This document shows positions 25,196-35,057 of a stretch of 35,427 nt of DNA, piece by piece (positions within the stretch are counted from its first letter, which is position 1; every line of letters begins with the position of its first letter). Source of the stretch: Prevotella sp. (lineage in GTDB: Bacteria > Bacteroidota > Bacteroidia > Bacteroidales > Bacteroidaceae); assembly GCA_017449025.1 (NCBI GenBank), contig JAFSKJ010000098.1, forward strand, positions 1-35,427. Reading direction: 5' to 3'. The translations under genes were made by a program, and so were the position numbers. Under the pieces are notes generated by a model, which saw only the letters and a list, made by a program, of their open reading frames with translations, did not search any database and was not told where the DNA came from.

Positions 25196-26263
25196 ATGCC
25201 ATACGAAATAACTATAGGCATTCCAGTCTATAATGTGGAGAAGTATATCCGGCTGACGCTGGACTCCGCACTGGCCCAGACGTTCGAGAGCATAGAGTTC
25301 CTTATTCTCGATGACTGTGGAACTGACATGTCGATGGACATTGTGAGGCAGTACCAGCAGACTCATCCCCGCGGCAAGGACATCAGGATAGTAAGACAGC
25401 CCCAGAACGGGGGATTGGGGCAGGCGCGCAACCGCATCATAAGCGAAGCCAAGGGAAAGTACCTCTACCATCTTGATGCCGACGACTCCATAGCCCCCGG
25501 GACCATAGAACTTCTCTACAGCCATGCCAAGGAGATCGACGCGGACATCGTGTACGGGTCGTACGAGATGATTGACGAGTACAACGGCCAGAGGACTTCA
25601 ACCCTGTTCCGCTATCCGAAGATGACCTTCCTGAAAGAGCACGAGTTTGCCAACCATGTCTATTCCAAGTACGGATTCCTGCAGGCACAGACATGGAACT
25701 TCCTTATCAAGAGGGATATATACATGAAGAACGGCATCAGGCACAAGCCCGTGAACTTCTGGGAAGATTTCTCCACAACCATAGACTTGCCCACCTACGT
25801 CACACGCGCCGTACTGCTGCCCGACATCACCTATTTCTATTATTGCAGGCACGGCTCGTTGTCGAACTTCGGCAAGCGCGACCACATTGACAAGGCTGAG
25901 ATACAGAGAACCATCGACGCCATGAGGCCTGTGAAGCTCGACTGCAACAGAGTGAAGGAGAAGCCTTACTTCTACAAGTGGATGTATAAGGTTATGATTA
26001 CCCACTTCTACATGGCCAGCACCATACTGAAAGAAGAGAAGGCCATTACACCACCTTTCACCAAGCACGAAATACGCGACGTGATGCGCTCGCCGCTCTC
26101 GCTTGGCGAAGTGTTGAGGCTGAAGGGATGGAGGAGGCTCAACTTCGGACTCTACCTCCTCGGTGTCTTGCCCCCGACGCTCTCCGTGAGCCTCATCAGG
26201 TTGCTCAGCAAGAACAAGAGCCTGAGGCGCATGGGGCAGTTCGCAGGGCAGTCCGCAGGGTAG
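25196..26263 (+). CDS. Family 2 glycosyltransferase
   Basis: The product has 355 residues and a GT-A fold. The N-terminus ITIGIPVYNVEKYIRLTLDSALAQTF is the nucleotide-sugar binding start of GT2 enzymes. Asp pairs are at 39-40 (ILDDCGTD) and the metal-binding DAD is at 94-96 (YHLDADDS). A NFWEDFSTTIDL block later in the catalytic domain supplies a likely acidic base. The C-terminal 100 residues are basic and amphipathic, without a clear membrane helix. It probably adds a sugar to a lipid-linked intermediate or a protein at the inner face of the membrane. It begins 33 bases after tmRNA, without a recognisable promoter of its own, and is the only glycosyltransferase near the polysaccharide operon. 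Confidence 0.9.
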   Translation: MPYEITIGIPVYNVEKYIRLTLDSALAQTFESIEFLILDDCGTDMSMDIVRQYQQTHPRGKDIRIVRQPQNGGLGQARNRIISEAKGKYLYHLDADDSIAPGTIELLYSHAKEIDADIVYGSYEMIDEYNGQRTSTLFRYPKMTFLKEHEFANHVYSKYGFLQAQTWNFLIKRDIYMKNGIRHKPVNFWEDFSTTIDLPTYVTRAVLLPDITYFYYCRHGSLSNFGKRDHIDKAEIQRTIDAMRPVKLDCNRVKEKPYFYKWMYKVMITHFYMASTILKEEKAITPPFTKHEIRDVMRSPLSLGEVLRLKGWRRLNFGLYLLGVLPPTLSVSLIRLLSKNKSLRRMGQFAGQSAG

Positions 26264-26292
26264 ATGCTATTCAAAATAAGGCTTATATAATT

Positions 26293-26323
26293 TTGCAGAA
26301 TCAAATAATATGAGTACCTTTGC
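26293..26323 (+). promoter_or_regulatory. Promoter for the RelA/SpoT-domain gene (Bacteroidetes type)
   Basis: TTG (26293-26295), 19-base spacer, TACCTTTGC (26315-26323). Transcription should start near 26328, which leaves almost no leader for the ATG at 26333 but about 20 bases for the ATG at 26348, similar to valS. This decides the start chosen for the following gene. Confidence 0.65.
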
Positions 26324-26347
26324 ACTCCCAAAATGCAAAAAGAATCG

Positions 26348-27460
26348 ATGACCAACATGCTAACAGAAGAGAATTACGGACTGGACTTGCACTCGTCGAT
26401 GCTGCTCGACGAGTATCGCAAGCTGATGCCAGTCTACCAGAAGCTGCAGGAAGTGGTGATGAAGCTGCTCGGCGACATAGTGAAGAAAAGCGAAGTGGAG
26501 CTGAACTCCATGGAATCGCGAATAAAGGGAGAGAAATCGCTTGCAGGGAAACTACAGCGAAAGGGCTCTAAGTATCAGCATATAAGCAACATTACCGACA
26601 TTTTCGGTGCTCGCATCATTACCTTCTACAACGAAGACGTAGACCGTATAGCCTCTATGGCAGAGACCTTGTTCGACATTGACTGGAGAAACTCGGTGGA
26701 CAAGCGGAAGATGCACCAGTTCGACAGCTTCGGCTACAATTCGCTACACTACATCTGTCAGTTGCCCGTCAAGCTGTACCACGACCCGAAGATGCCGCAG
26801 CTTAACGAGCTGCCCTTCGAGCTGCAGATGCGCACGGCCTTGCAGCATGTGTGGTCGGCAATACAGCACGACATAGGCTACAAGTCGGAGATTGAGACCC
26901 CAAAGGAGTACCATCGCTCGCTGAGCCGCCTGGCTGGAATGCTTGAACTGGCCGACGACGAGTTCAGCCGCATACGCCACGACATTGTAGATTACCGGCG
27001 TCGCGCACTGTCGCTCATGGACAAAGGCAGGCTCGACGAAGTGCCGCTCGACGGCGACACCTTTACTGCCTATCTGCAGAAGCGCCCCTTTGACAAGCTC
27101 AACAGAAAGATTGCTGCCATTAACCAGGCTGAGCTTATGCCCACCTCTGCAATCCCCTATCTTGAAGTGCTGCGCAACATGGGGCTGAACACACTTGCCG
27201 ACGTGGAGCGGCTCGTGGCAGATAATTTTGACGACGCCTACCAGATGGCGCTCTTCCAGTTAGGCTCTACCGACATCGACATTCTGGCAGATACCATTGG
27301 ACTGCAGAACGTGGTGACCGTAAGTATTATAAAAGGTGGAGGGGGCGTTGCAGGCGTGGAGCGTTTCCTTGAGAAGCTCAACGGCCACTCTGAGCAAAAC
27401 CACAAGATGGCCCAGATGCTGGTGGAACAGGCCGGAAAGTTGTCGTTCATGAACAAGTGA
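26348..27460 (+). CDS. RelA/SpoT-domain protein, probable (p)ppGpp synthetase
   Basis: The product has 370 residues (375 from the ATG at 26333). The synthetase domain (about 35-215) contains SRIKGEKSLAGKLQRKG, ISNITDIFGARIITFYNEDVD, FDSFGYNSLHYICQLP and LPFELQMRTALQHVWSAIQHDIGYKSE, which match the RelA_SpoT pattern (substrate-binding Gly-Tyr and the catalytic-loop EQMRT/H region). There is no HD hydrolase domain in front and no TGS or ACT domain behind, only a C-terminal helical region of about 150 residues. It therefore resembles a small alarmone synthetase with an extension. Such enzymes transfer pyrophosphate from ATP to GTP or GDP. A LuxR-type regulator follows 9 bases later. Activity is inferred from motifs. 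Confidence 0.85.
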   Translation: MTNMLTEENYGLDLHSSMLLDEYRKLMPVYQKLQEVVMKLLGDIVKKSEVELNSMESRIKGEKSLAGKLQRKGSKYQHISNITDIFGARIITFYNEDVDRIASMAETLFDIDWRNSVDKRKMHQFDSFGYNSLHYICQLPVKLYHDPKMPQLNELPFELQMRTALQHVWSAIQHDIGYKSEIETPKEYHRSLSRLAGMLELADDEFSRIRHDIVDYRRRALSLMDKGRLDEVPLDGDTFTAYLQKRPFDKLNRKIAAINQAELMPTSAIPYLEVLRNMGLNTLADVERLVADNFDDAYQMALFQLGSTDIDILADTIGLQNVVTVSIIKGGGGVAGVERFLEKLNGHSEQNHKMAQMLVEQAGKLSFMNK

Positions 27461-27469
27461 TGCAAGAGT

Positions 27470-28060
27470 ATGGAGGCACCAAGGATAGCCGTCGTCGACC
27501 CTAACACCCTTTCGGCCATCGGGCTGAAAGGGCTGTTGCAGAGCATAGCCCCCATAGCTGCCATTGACACCTTCGGCTCTTTTGCTGAGTTGGAGGCCAA
27601 CTCCCCTGACGGCTATTTCCACTTTTTCGTGGCCATCAGCATTGTGCTGGAGCAGCGCCGCTTTTTCGAGCAGTACAGGCGTAAGACCATTGTGCTTACA
27701 CTGTCGCTCGACACCATGTCGCAGCTCAGCGGTTTCCACTCACTTTGCATCAACGTGCCAGAGAAGCAGTTGGTGCGCTCGCTTCTCATGCTGGAGCAGC
27801 ACGCACACTCTGGCGGGCGCAACATGCCGCCGATGCCCAGTGAGGTGAACAGTAAGATTCTCACCGACCGCGAGATTGAGGTCATGGCGCTAATCGTGCA
27901 GGGGTTGATAAACAAGGAGATAGCCGAGCGGCTGTGCATTGGCCTCTCCACAGTGGTCACCCACAGGAAGAACATCATGGAGAAGCTGGGCATGAAGAGC
28001 GTGTCGGCACTGACCATCTACGCCGTTATGCATGGCTATGTAGACATCAACAAAATCTGA
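27470..28060 (+). CDS. LuxR-type regulator with degenerate receiver domain
   Basis: The product has 196 residues. The C-terminal LuxR/FixJ helix-turn-helix (about 131-192) reads LTDREIEVMALIVQGLINKEIAERLCIGLSTVVTHRKNIMEKLGMKS. The N-terminal domain resembles a receiver (IAVVDPNTLSAIGLKGLL, with one acidic residue, D10) but where the phosphoacceptor Asp is expected the sequence is YFHFFVAI, without Asp, so it is unlikely to be phosphorylated normally. The gene starts 9 bases after the alarmone synthetase and is presumably co-transcribed. Its end is 3 bases from the convergent TPR gene. Confidence 0.85.
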   Translation: MEAPRIAVVDPNTLSAIGLKGLLQSIAPIAAIDTFGSFAELEANSPDGYFHFFVAISIVLEQRRFFEQYRRKTIVLTLSLDTMSQLSGFHSLCINVPEKQLVRSLLMLEQHAHSGGRNMPPMPSEVNSKILTDREIEVMALIVQGLINKEIAERLCIGLSTVVTHRKNIMEKLGMKSVSALTIYAVMHGYVDINKI

Positions 28061-28063
28061 ACC

Positions 28064-28738
28064 TTATTTGCAGCGGTCGGTCCATTCCTTCAGCGCATAG
28101 CGGGGAATGCCACGGCTGATGGCGCTCGCCAGCTCGGCGCGAGCCTCGTCGGCGCGCCCGAGCCGCAGCAGCAAGTCAACCTTCGACACGGCGAGGTCGG
28201 CCGACAGCGGGCGGCGCCTGATGGCCTCGTCCCAGTCGTAGAGGGCTGTCTCATACTGCTGCAGCGTGGTCTCGTATGCTGCGCGGGCGGCGTAGGCCGT
28301 GGCAGAGTCAGGGTGCTGGGCAACCAGTATGTTGAGCGCGTCCAAGGCATCGGTGCGGCGGTCCATCTGCTGCAGCACATGTGCCAGCCCAAGGCGCGCC
28401 TCGAAGTGGTTGGGCACTATGGCGAGTACAGCCGAGTAGTCGCTGCGCGCCATGTCGAGGCGGCGCAGGCGACTATATGCGTATGCACGATAGTAGTGGG
28501 CGGCAAGGTTGTGCTCGTCGATGGCAAGCACACGCCCGTACTCCTCCACAGCATACTCCCACTGCCCAAGCTCAATGTTGAGGGCGGCCTTGCGCAGACG
28601 AAGGTCGGTGGACTCCGGATTCCTGCCTATGGCGGCAATGAGCGCCGACAGCGAGTCGTGCACCTCCTGATGTGTCTGGGCCCCAACAGGCATGGCAAGC
28701 ACAAAGGCGAGCAGTGCCAAAAATGCTTTCTTCTTCAT
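28064..28738 (-). CDS. Exported tetratricopeptide-repeat protein
   Basis: The product has 224 residues. A Sec signal peptide (MKKKAFLALLAFVLAMPVGAQ) leads into about five TPR units, seen as repeated A..Y...L..D.A..DY/AL..N..A..  patterns such as RAYAYSRLRRLDMARSDYSAVL and LAHVLQQMDRRTDALDALNIL. TPR proteins bind other proteins, here probably in the periplasm. It lies 14 bases after leuB on the same strand and so may be transcribed with the leucine operon, though no role in that pathway is evident. It converges on the regulator gene with 3 bases between stops. Confidence 0.85.
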   Translation of the reverse strand: MKKKAFLALLAFVLAMPVGAQTHQEVHDSLSALIAAIGRNPESTDLRLRKAALNIELGQWEYAVEEYGRVLAIDEHNLAAHYYRAYAYSRLRRLDMARSDYSAVLAIVPNHFEARLGLAHVLQQMDRRTDALDALNILVAQHPDSATAYAARAAYETTLQQYETALYDWDEAIRRRPLSADLAVSKVDLLLRLGRADEARAELASAISRGIPRYALKEWTDRCK

Positions 28739-28752
28739 TCAGTATTGAGGAG

Positions 28753-29820
28753 TCAGAGAGTTATGTTTCTTATGTAGTCCACTATCCATTGCCCTACTTC
28801 GGTGGTGCCGTAGTGCCGTCCTCCGTCCACCTGTATTTCCGGCGTGCGGATGTTGGCATCGAGCGATGCCGTGACAGCCTGTCTGACAGCTTTTCCCTCA
28901 GCTTCAAGTCCGAAGTTCTCTAAGAGCATGGCGGCAGAGAGTATCTGCGCCAGGGGGTTGGCAATGTTCTTTCCCTTGGCCTGCGGCCATGAGCCGTGAA
29001 CGGGTTCGAAGAGCGGGGTGTGGGCGCCGAGCGATGCCGACGGCTGCAACCCCATGGAGCCTGTTATGCACGACGTCTCGTCGGTGAGTATGTCGCCGAA
29101 GGTGTTCTCCGTGACTATTACGTCGAAGAACCTCGGCTCGGTGAGCACGCGCATCGAGGCGTTGTCTATGTACATATAGTCGGTGGTGACCTCGGGGTAC
29201 AGCGGTTCCATCTCCTTGGCTATCTGCCGCCACAGGCGTGACGATGCCAGAATGTTGGCCTTGTCCACCACAGTGAGGTGGCGCTGCCGCTTCATGGCCG
29301 TCTCAAAGCCCATCTTCAGTATGCGCTCCACCTCAGGGCGGGTGTATACGTTGGTGTCGTAGGCGCGGTCGTTGTCCTGATACTTCTCGCCGAAGTACAT
29401 GCCTCCCGTCAGCTCGCGTATCACCACGAAGTCGGCTCCCTTCACCAGTTCGTCCTTCAGCGGCGACTTGTGTATCAGGCAGTCGAAGGTCATCACAGGG
29501 CGTATGTTGGCAAACAGCCCCAGCTTCTTCCTAATTGCCAGCAAGCCTGTTTCCGGGCGCACCTTGGCAGTGGGGTCGTTGTCGTACTTAGTGTCGCCAA
29601 CGGAAGCGAAGAGCACTGCGTCGGCCTGCATGCACACCTCATGGGTGCTGTCGGGGTATGGGTCGCCAACGGCATCGATGGCAGCTGCACCCACAAGTGC
29701 CTCGTTGTAAGTAAACTCGTGGCCGAACTTCTCGGCAACGGCGTTGAGCACGGCCACACCTTGTCTCATAATCTCCGGGCCTATCCCGTCGCCCGGCAGT
29801 ACTGCAATGTTTAGTTTCAT
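28753..29820 (-). CDS. leuB: 3-isopropylmalate dehydrogenase
   Basis: LeuB oxidises and decarboxylates 3-isopropylmalate with NAD+ to 2-oxoisocaproate in the cytoplasm. The 355-residue product starts [21 protein letters not shown] and has the family blocks [44 protein letters not shown] (with the conserved K), the metal-binding DNASMRV and [10 protein letters not shown] region, [12 protein letters not shown] and [19 protein letters not shown]. The ATG at 29820 overlaps the stop of the preceding synthase gene by 4 bases (ATGA), so translation is probably coupled. The TPR gene follows at 14 bases. Confidence 0.97.
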   Translation of the reverse strand: MKLNIAVLPGDGIGPEIMRQGVAVLNAVAEKFGHEFTYNEALVGAAAIDAVGDPYPDSTHEVCMQADAVLFASVGDTKYDNDPTAKVRPETGLLAIRKKLGLFANIRPVMTFDCLIHKSPLKDELVKGADFVVIRELTGGMYFGEKYQDNDRAYDTNVYTRPEVERILKMGFETAMKRQRHLTVVDKANILASSRLWRQIAKEMEPLYPEVTTDYMYIDNASMRVLTEPRFFDVIVTENTFGDILTDETSCITGSMGLQPSASLGAHTPLFEPVHGSWPQAKGKNIANPLAQILSAAMLLENFGLEAEGKAVRQAVTASLDANIRTPEIQVDGGRHYGTTEVGQWIVDYIRNITL

Positions 29821-31382
29821 ATCTCGTTGTTTCGTTCGTTTTCTATTATGTTAAGCATCTTGAAGGTAGCCTTGATGGCTGCCTCTGTCTGGTCGGCGTC
29901 GAGCCCGCGGGTGCGTAGCTGGTGGCCGTTGTCGTTCCAGGTGATTACCGTCTGTACGAGAGCGTCGGTGCGTCCGCCGGGAGGTATCGACACCTGATAG
30001 TTCGACAGGATGGGGAAGGTGCGGTCGAGGTACTTGTGGTAGATGTATCGCAGGGCCTTGACAAAGGCGTCGTACTGACCGTCGCCGGTGGCTCCCGCCT
30101 CATACTGCTGGCCGTTTATCTCAACCTTGACGTTTGCTCCAGGCTTTAGGCCGTAAGCCGTTGACACCACGTAGCTTACCAGCTTCACGCTGTCTTCGGG
30201 CGCGTCGTGTTTCAGCACGTCGCTGACTATGAAGGGCAGGTCTTCCTGTGTCACTATTTCCTTTTTGTCGCCCAGCTCTGTTATGCGCTGTGTCACCCGT
30301 CTGGCCTGCTCAGGGGTGAGCACCAATCCCAACTCCTCGAGGTTCTTCATTATGTTGGCCTTGCCGCTGTTCTTACCCAAGGCATACTCCCGCTTGCGCC
30401 CGAAGCGCTCTGGCACCAGCGCGTTCTGGTAGAGGCCGTTCTTCTTGTCGCCGTCGGCATGTACGCCTGCCACCTGTGTGAACACGTTGTCGCCTATGAT
30501 GGGCTGGTTCGGGGCTATGGCTATGCCGCTGTAGCTCTCCACCATGCGGCTGATGGCATTGAGCTTGTCCTCGCAGATGCTGGTCTTGGCCTGAAACTGG
30601 TCTTTCAGTATCACCTGCACGCTTGAGAGCGGTGCATTGCCGCAGCGCTCGCCCAGGCCGTTGACGGTGACGTGCAGGCCCTTGGCTCCGCTGAGCACTG
30701 CCGCCAACGAGTTGGAGACAGCCAGGTCGTAGTCGTTGTGGGCGTGGAAGTCGAAGTGTGTGTCGGGGTATCGCTTCACCATCTTCCTGAAGTACTCTAT
30801 GCACTGCAGCGGATTCATTATTCCCAGTGTGTCGGGAAGCATGAACCGCCGTATGCCGCTGTCGCAGATGTTGTCCATGAGCCGGTAGACGTAGTCTGGC
30901 GACTCCTTCATGCCTTCCGACCAGTCTTCGAGGTAGATGTTCACGGTCATTGCCTTCGAACGCGCGTAGGCCACGGTGTGGTGTATGTCGGCGAAGTGCT
31001 CGTCGGGCGTTTTGTTCAGCTGCTCGCGGCAGTGCCTGAGCGACCCCTTTGCCAGCAGGTTGATTGTGCGGCATCCGCATGCCTCTATCCAGTCCACGCT
31101 CTCATGGCCGTCGACGAATCCCAGCACCTCAACGCTGTCCAAGCGGTCTATCTGGCTTGCCATGCGGCATATCATCCTCACAGCCTCCTTCTCGCCTTCG
31201 GACACTCGTGCCGAGGCCACCTCAATGCGGTCCACGTTTACGTCGCGCAGCAGCATGCGAGCTATCATCAGCTTCTCGTGGGGCAGGAAGCTCACTCCGC
31301 TGGTCTGCTCGCCGTCGCGCAGCGTGGAGTCCATTATCTCTACGTAGGGTCCGCCCCCTTCTCTATAGTCTTTCCTGTTCAT
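29817..31382 (-). CDS. LeuA/CimA-family synthase, probably (R)-citramalate synthase
   Basis: The product has 521 residues. The HMGL-like catalytic domain shows [16 protein letters not shown] (metal and 2-oxoacid site), [42 protein letters not shown], and [19 protein letters not shown]-terminal LeuA-type regulatory domain follows (about 390-510). These enzymes condense acetyl-CoA with a 2-oxoacid; with a true leuA at 33392-34897 in the same operon, this second copy may make citramalate from pyruvate for isoleucine, which would share leuC, leuD and leuB. This is inference. The start at 31382 overlaps the leuD stop as ATGA, favouring it over the ATG at 31403. Confidence 0.85.
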   Translation of the reverse strand: MNRKDYREGGGPYVEIMDSTLRDGEQTSGVSFLPHEKLMIARMLLRDVNVDRIEVASARVSEGEKEAVRMICRMASQIDRLDSVEVLGFVDGHESVDWIEACGCRTINLLAKGSLRHCREQLNKTPDEHFADIHHTVAYARSKAMTVNIYLEDWSEGMKESPDYVYRLMDNICDSGIRRFMLPDTLGIMNPLQCIEYFRKMVKRYPDTHFDFHAHNDYDLAVSNSLAAVLSGAKGLHVTVNGLGERCGNAPLSSVQVILKDQFQAKTSICEDKLNAISRMVESYSGIAIAPNQPIIGDNVFTQVAGVHADGDKKNGLYQNALVPERFGRKREYALGKNSGKANIMKNLEELGLVLTPEQARRVTQRITELGDKKEIVTQEDLPFIVSDVLKHDAPEDSVKLVSYVVSTAYGLKPGANVKVEINGQQYEAGATGDGQYDAFVKALRYIYHKYLDRTFPILSNYQVSIPPGGRTDALVQTVITWNDNGHQLRTRGLDADQTEAAIKATFKMLNIIENERNNEI

Positions 31383-31978
31383 ATTCTGCAAAGTTTTTCC
31401 CACTGCTCAGTCTTCTCTTTGTTTGCCACAAGGAAGTCTATGTCGTCGAGTCCATTCATCAGGCAGTGCTTCTTGTAGCTGTTTATGTCGAAGTGCTCAC
31501 TGCGGCCTGTCGCCATGTTTGTTACCGTCTGTCGTGGCAAGTCTACGGTGACCTCGGTGGCCGGGTTCTTCTCGATGCTCTCAAACAGCTCGGCAAGAAA
31601 CTCCTCGCTCACCTGTACGGGCAGCACAAAGTTGTTCAGCTCGTTGTTCTTGTGAATGTCGGCAAAGAACGACGAGATTACCACCCGGAATCCGTAGCCT
31701 GCTATGGCCCATGCTGCGTGCTCGCGACTGGAGCCGGAGCCGAAGTTCTTGCCTGCCACGAGTATGCATCCGCTGTAGCGCGGGTCGTTGAGCACGAAGT
31801 TGCTGTTAACCGTGCCGTCGGCGTTGTAGCGCCAGTCGCGGAAGAGGTTGTCGCCGAAGAAACTCTCTTCGCGTGTGGTGGCCTTGAGGAACCGGGCGGG
31901 GATTATCTGGTCGGTGTCCACGTTCTCTTGCTGCAGTGGCACACATGTAGATGTGATTATGTCGAATTTCTGTTTCAT
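31379..31978 (-). CDS. leuD: 3-isopropylmalate dehydratase small subunit
   Basis: LeuD is the small subunit that pairs with LeuC to isomerise 2- to 3-isopropylmalate (and probably citramalate to methylmalate). The 199-residue product has VPLQQENVDTDQIIPARFLK near the N-terminus, the substrate loop ILVAGKNFGSGSSREHAAWAI and GFRVVISSFFADIHKNN, all typical. It starts at 31978, 20 bases after leuC ends, and its stop TGA overlaps the ATG of the next synthase gene (ATGA). Confidence 0.97.
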   Translation of the reverse strand: MKQKFDIITSTCVPLQQENVDTDQIIPARFLKATTREESFFGDNLFRDWRYNADGTVNSNFVLNDPRYSGCILVAGKNFGSGSSREHAAWAIAGYGFRVVISSFFADIHKNNELNNFVLPVQVSEEFLAELFESIEKNPATEVTVDLPRQTVTNMATGRSEHFDINSYKKHCLMNGLDDIDFLVANKEKTEQWEKLCRI

Positions 31979-31998
31979 ATTATAAATATGTTTAATAG

Positions 31999-33384
31999 CT
32001 ACATAACTTCTCTTGGATCTGTGATTACTCCTGTAACGGCAGCTGCGGCTGCGGTAAGCGGCGAGGCAAGTATGGTGCGTGAGCCGGGGCCTTGGCGTCC
32101 CTCAAAGTTACGGTTCGACGTGGATATGCAGAGCTTGCCGGCAGGCACCTTGTCGTCGTTCATGGCTAAGCACGCGGAGCAGCCGGGCTGGCGTATCTCG
32201 AAGCCGGCCTCCTGCAGTGTCTTGTCTATGCCCTCTAAGCGTATCTGCCTGTCCACGTTCCACGAGCCGGGCACGAGCCAGGCTGTCACTCCGTCGGCCT
32301 TTCGGTGCCCCTTCACTATTGATGCAAAGGCGCGGAAGTCCTCTATGCGACCGTTGGTGCAGGCTCCGAGGAATACGTAGTCAACCTTCTTTCCCAACAG
32401 CTTCTCGCCGGCCTTGAAGCCCATGTAGCGGAGGGCCTTAGTATCCCCAAGCCCCTCCGAGGTAGGGTGTGTTGGTATGCTTTCTGTTATTCCTATCCCC
32501 ATGCCGGGGTTGGTACCGTAGGTTATTCGTGGCTCTATGTCGGCTGCGTTGAAGCTCAGCTCCATGTCGAACACGGCATCGGCGTCGCTCTTCAGTGTAC
32601 GCCAGTAGCCTACGGCCTTCTCCCACTCCTCGCCCTTGGGGGCATGTTCCCTTCCTTTGAGATAGTCGAAGGTCACGTCGTCGGGAGCTATGAACCCGCC
32701 GCGTGCTCCCATCTCTATCGAGAGGTTGCAGAGTGTCAGGCGGCCCTCCATGCTCATGTCTCTCACCACCTCGCCGGCATACTCCACAAAGTAGCCCGTG
32801 GCACCGCTCGTGGTGATCTGTGCCATGAGGTAGAGTGCCACGTCCTTTGCCGTGACGCAAGGCCCGAGCTTTCCGTCTATGGTTATGCGCATCGACTTAG
32901 GCTTCTGCTGCAGTATGCACTGCGAGGCCATCACCATCTCCACCTCACTGGTGCCTATGCCGAAGGCAACGGCTCCCATTGCTCCGTGTGTTGAGGTGTG
33001 CGAGTCTCCGCAGACAATGGTCATTCCTGGCAGGCTCAGACCTTTCTCGGGGCCTACCACGTGGATGATGCCGTTGTCGGGAGTGTTCATGCCGTAGTGG
33101 GTAAGTCCGAACTCAGCGGCATTGCGTTCCAGGGTGTCCACCTGCGCCTTCGACACAGGGTCTTGTATGGGCTTGTCCTGGTCGTGGGTGGGAGTGTTGT
33201 GGTCGGGCATGCAGTAGATTTTTTCCGGACGGAAGCATCTGAGGCCTCGGCTCCTCAGTCCGTCGAAGGCTTGGGGTGAAGTCACCTCATGGCAGTACAG
33301 GCGGTCTACATAAAGCTGTGTGGGGCCGTCGTCCACACGCTGTACAATGTGTTTGTCCCAGATCTTGTCAAATAGTGTAGCCAT
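31999..33384 (-). CDS. leuC: 3-isopropylmalate dehydratase large subunit
   Basis: LeuC is the aconitase-like subunit carrying the [4Fe-4S] cluster. The 461-residue product begins [15 protein letters not shown] and has [21 protein letters not shown], the cluster cysteine in [15 protein letters not shown], and a later [12 protein letters not shown] pair, then the [12 protein letters not shown] block. The length is normal. It follows leuA by 7 bases and precedes leuD by 20 bases. Confidence 0.97.
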   Translation of the reverse strand: MATLFDKIWDKHIVQRVDDGPTQLYVDRLYCHEVTSPQAFDGLRSRGLRCFRPEKIYCMPDHNTPTHDQDKPIQDPVSKAQVDTLERNAAEFGLTHYGMNTPDNGIIHVVGPEKGLSLPGMTIVCGDSHTSTHGAMGAVAFGIGTSEVEMVMASQCILQQKPKSMRITIDGKLGPCVTAKDVALYLMAQITTSGATGYFVEYAGEVVRDMSMEGRLTLCNLSIEMGARGGFIAPDDVTFDYLKGREHAPKGEEWEKAVGYWRTLKSDADAVFDMELSFNAADIEPRITYGTNPGMGIGITESIPTHPTSEGLGDTKALRYMGFKAGEKLLGKKVDYVFLGACTNGRIEDFRAFASIVKGHRKADGVTAWLVPGSWNVDRQIRLEGIDKTLQEAGFEIRQPGCSACLAMNDDKVPAGKLCISTSNRNFEGRQGPGSRTILASPLTAAAAAVTGVITDPREVM

Positions 33385-33391
33385 AGTCTTG

Positions 33392-34897
33392 TTACTCTTT
33401 CTTGAATTTGTTTATACAGTCGATATATGCTTCCACGGAGGCGGTGACAATGTCGGTGTTGGCACCGAAGCCGTAGTATAGTGAGCCGTCGTACTCCACC
33501 TGCATGTGCACCTTTCCCACATCGTCGGAGCCTTTCGAGATGGCTTGAATCGTGAACTCCTTGAGCGTCATCTGCTTCATGATGATTCTCTTCAGGGCCT
33601 TGATGGCAGCGTCCACGGGGCCGTTGCCCGATGCTGCTGCCTCGAACTTCTGCCCAGAGATGTCCAGGCCTATAGAGGCCACGCTCTTCACTCCCTTTCC
33701 CGTGGTTACCTGCAGGAAGTCGAGTTTCACGGCGTGGGCCTCGGCAGTGTCGGCTCCGGCCAGCATCAGCACGTCGGCGTCGGTCACCTCTTTCTTCTGG
33801 TCGGCCAGCTCCACGAACTTCGCGTAGATCTTGTCGAGCTTGTTCTCGTCTAGTTCCACACCGTTCATGTGCAGCCTGTGCTTCAGGGCTGCGCGTCCTG
33901 AGCGTGCCGTCAGCACTATGCTGTTGTCGTCGATACCTATGTCTTTCGGGTCCATTATCTCGTAGGTATGCACGTCCTTGAGCACCCCGTCTTGATGTAT
34001 GCCCGACGAGTGTGCAAAGGCGTTGCGCCCCACCACAGCCTTGTTGGGCTGCACCGGCATGTTCATCAGCGAGCTTACCAATCTCGACGTGGGATATATT
34101 CTCGTGGTGTTTATGTTAGTGTCAATGTTGAGCGCCTTGTGGCATTTCAGTATCATTGCTATCTCCTCAAGCGATGTGTTGCCCGCTCTTTCGCCAATGC
34201 CGTTGATGGTCACCTCCACCTGCCTTGCCCCGGCCATCACTCCGCTGAGCGTGTTGGCAGTGGCCATTCCAAGGTCGTTGTGGCAGTGCGTGGAGATGAT
34301 GGCCTTGTCAATGCCGTCGACATGCTCCTTCAGGTACTTTATCTTCTCAAAAAACTCCTGCGGCAGGCAGTAGCCCGTAGTGTCCGGTATGTTCACCACC
34401 GTTGCCCCGGCCTTGATAACGGCCTCCACCACACGGGCCAGGTACTCGTTGTCTGTGCGGCCGGCATCCTCGCAGTAGAACTCCACGTCCTCCACGTATT
34501 TCTTGGCGTACATCACCGCCGCAACGCCTCTGTCCAGCACCTCCTGCCGTGTTGAGTTGAACTTATACTTTATGTGCTCGTCGCTGGTGCCTATTCCCGT
34601 GTGTATACGCTTGCGCTTGGCATACTTCAGGGCTTCAACGGCTGTGTCTATGTCTTTCTCCACAGCACGTGTCAGTGCGCAAATGGTGGGCCATGTCACG
34701 GCCTTTGAAATTTCAATCACCGAGTTGAAGTCGCCCGGGCTTGAAATGGGGAATCCCGCTTCAATCACGTCAACGCCCAGCTGCTCTAAGGCCTTTGCCA
34801 CCTGTATCTTCTCAATGGTGTTGAGCTGGCATCCTGGCACCTGCTCGCCGTCGCGGAGTGTCGTGTCGAAGATAAACAATCTGTCTGTCATAATCAT
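33392..34897 (-). CDS. leuA: 2-isopropylmalate synthase
   Basis: LeuA condenses acetyl-CoA with 2-oxoisovalerate as the committed step of leucine synthesis. The 501-residue product has [16 protein letters not shown], the metal-binding [39 protein letters not shown], and [13 protein letters not shown], followed by the C-terminal regulatory domain (about 370-500) where leucine normally inhibits. The ATG at 34897 (MIMTDRLF) and the ATG two codons later (34891, MTDRLF) are both possible. It is the first structural gene of the operon, about 160 bases downstream of a leader peptide and attenuator-like RNA. Confidence 0.97.
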   Translation of the reverse strand: MIMTDRLFIFDTTLRDGEQVPGCQLNTIEKIQVAKALEQLGVDVIEAGFPISSPGDFNSVIEISKAVTWPTICALTRAVEKDIDTAVEALKYAKRKRIHTGIGTSDEHIKYKFNSTRQEVLDRGVAAVMYAKKYVEDVEFYCEDAGRTDNEYLARVVEAVIKAGATVVNIPDTTGYCLPQEFFEKIKYLKEHVDGIDKAIISTHCHNDLGMATANTLSGVMAGARQVEVTINGIGERAGNTSLEEIAMILKCHKALNIDTNINTTRIYPTSRLVSSLMNMPVQPNKAVVGRNAFAHSSGIHQDGVLKDVHTYEIMDPKDIGIDDNSIVLTARSGRAALKHRLHMNGVELDENKLDKIYAKFVELADQKKEVTDADVLMLAGADTAEAHAVKLDFLQVTTGKGVKSVASIGLDISGQKFEAAASGNGPVDAAIKALKRIIMKQMTLKEFTIQAISKGSDDVGKVHMQVEYDGSLYYGFGANTDIVTASVEAYIDCINKFKKE

Positions 34898-34958
34898 TCT
34901 TTTTTTTAGTTACTATAATTTCGTTTTTCTGTAGGGTCTTCTTTCTGTATGTCCGCAG

Positions 34959-34974
34959 CCTCCTCCGCAGGAGG
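34959..34974 (-). other. Small hairpin upstream of leuA
   Basis: CCTCCT and AGGAGG arms with a 4-base CCGC loop form a stem between the attenuator hairpin and the leuA start. It lacks a T-run. It might contribute to the leader RNA fold, for example by presenting or masking sequences near the leuA start region. Confidence 0.35.
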
Positions 34975-35000
34975 GGGTTTGGGTGGAGACAAATAAGCAA

Positions 35001-35034
35001 TGAGCCTTTCACACCCGGAAGTGAGAAAGGCTCA
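35001..35034 (-). terminator. Attenuator hairpin of the leu operon
   Basis: On the minus strand TGAGCCTTT and AAAGGCTCA form a 9-pair stem, extended by CAC/GTG with a small bulge, with a TTCCGG loop region, followed by the T-rich stretch TTGCTTATTTG. Ten bases of its loop side (35015-35024, TCACTTCCGG on the transcript) are perfectly complementary to CCGGAAGTGA within the leader-peptide codons (35074-35083). Formation of that pairing would prevent the terminator. The position, between leader peptide and leuA, is that of a classic attenuator. Confidence 0.6.
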
Positions 35035-35057
35035 ATTATGTCATTCCTTCTGCTGAA

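Noticed and set aside
24839-25525. 228-codon minus-strand frame across the tmRNA
   Set aside because: It is antisense to tmRNA and to the start of the glycosyltransferase gene and shows no domain.
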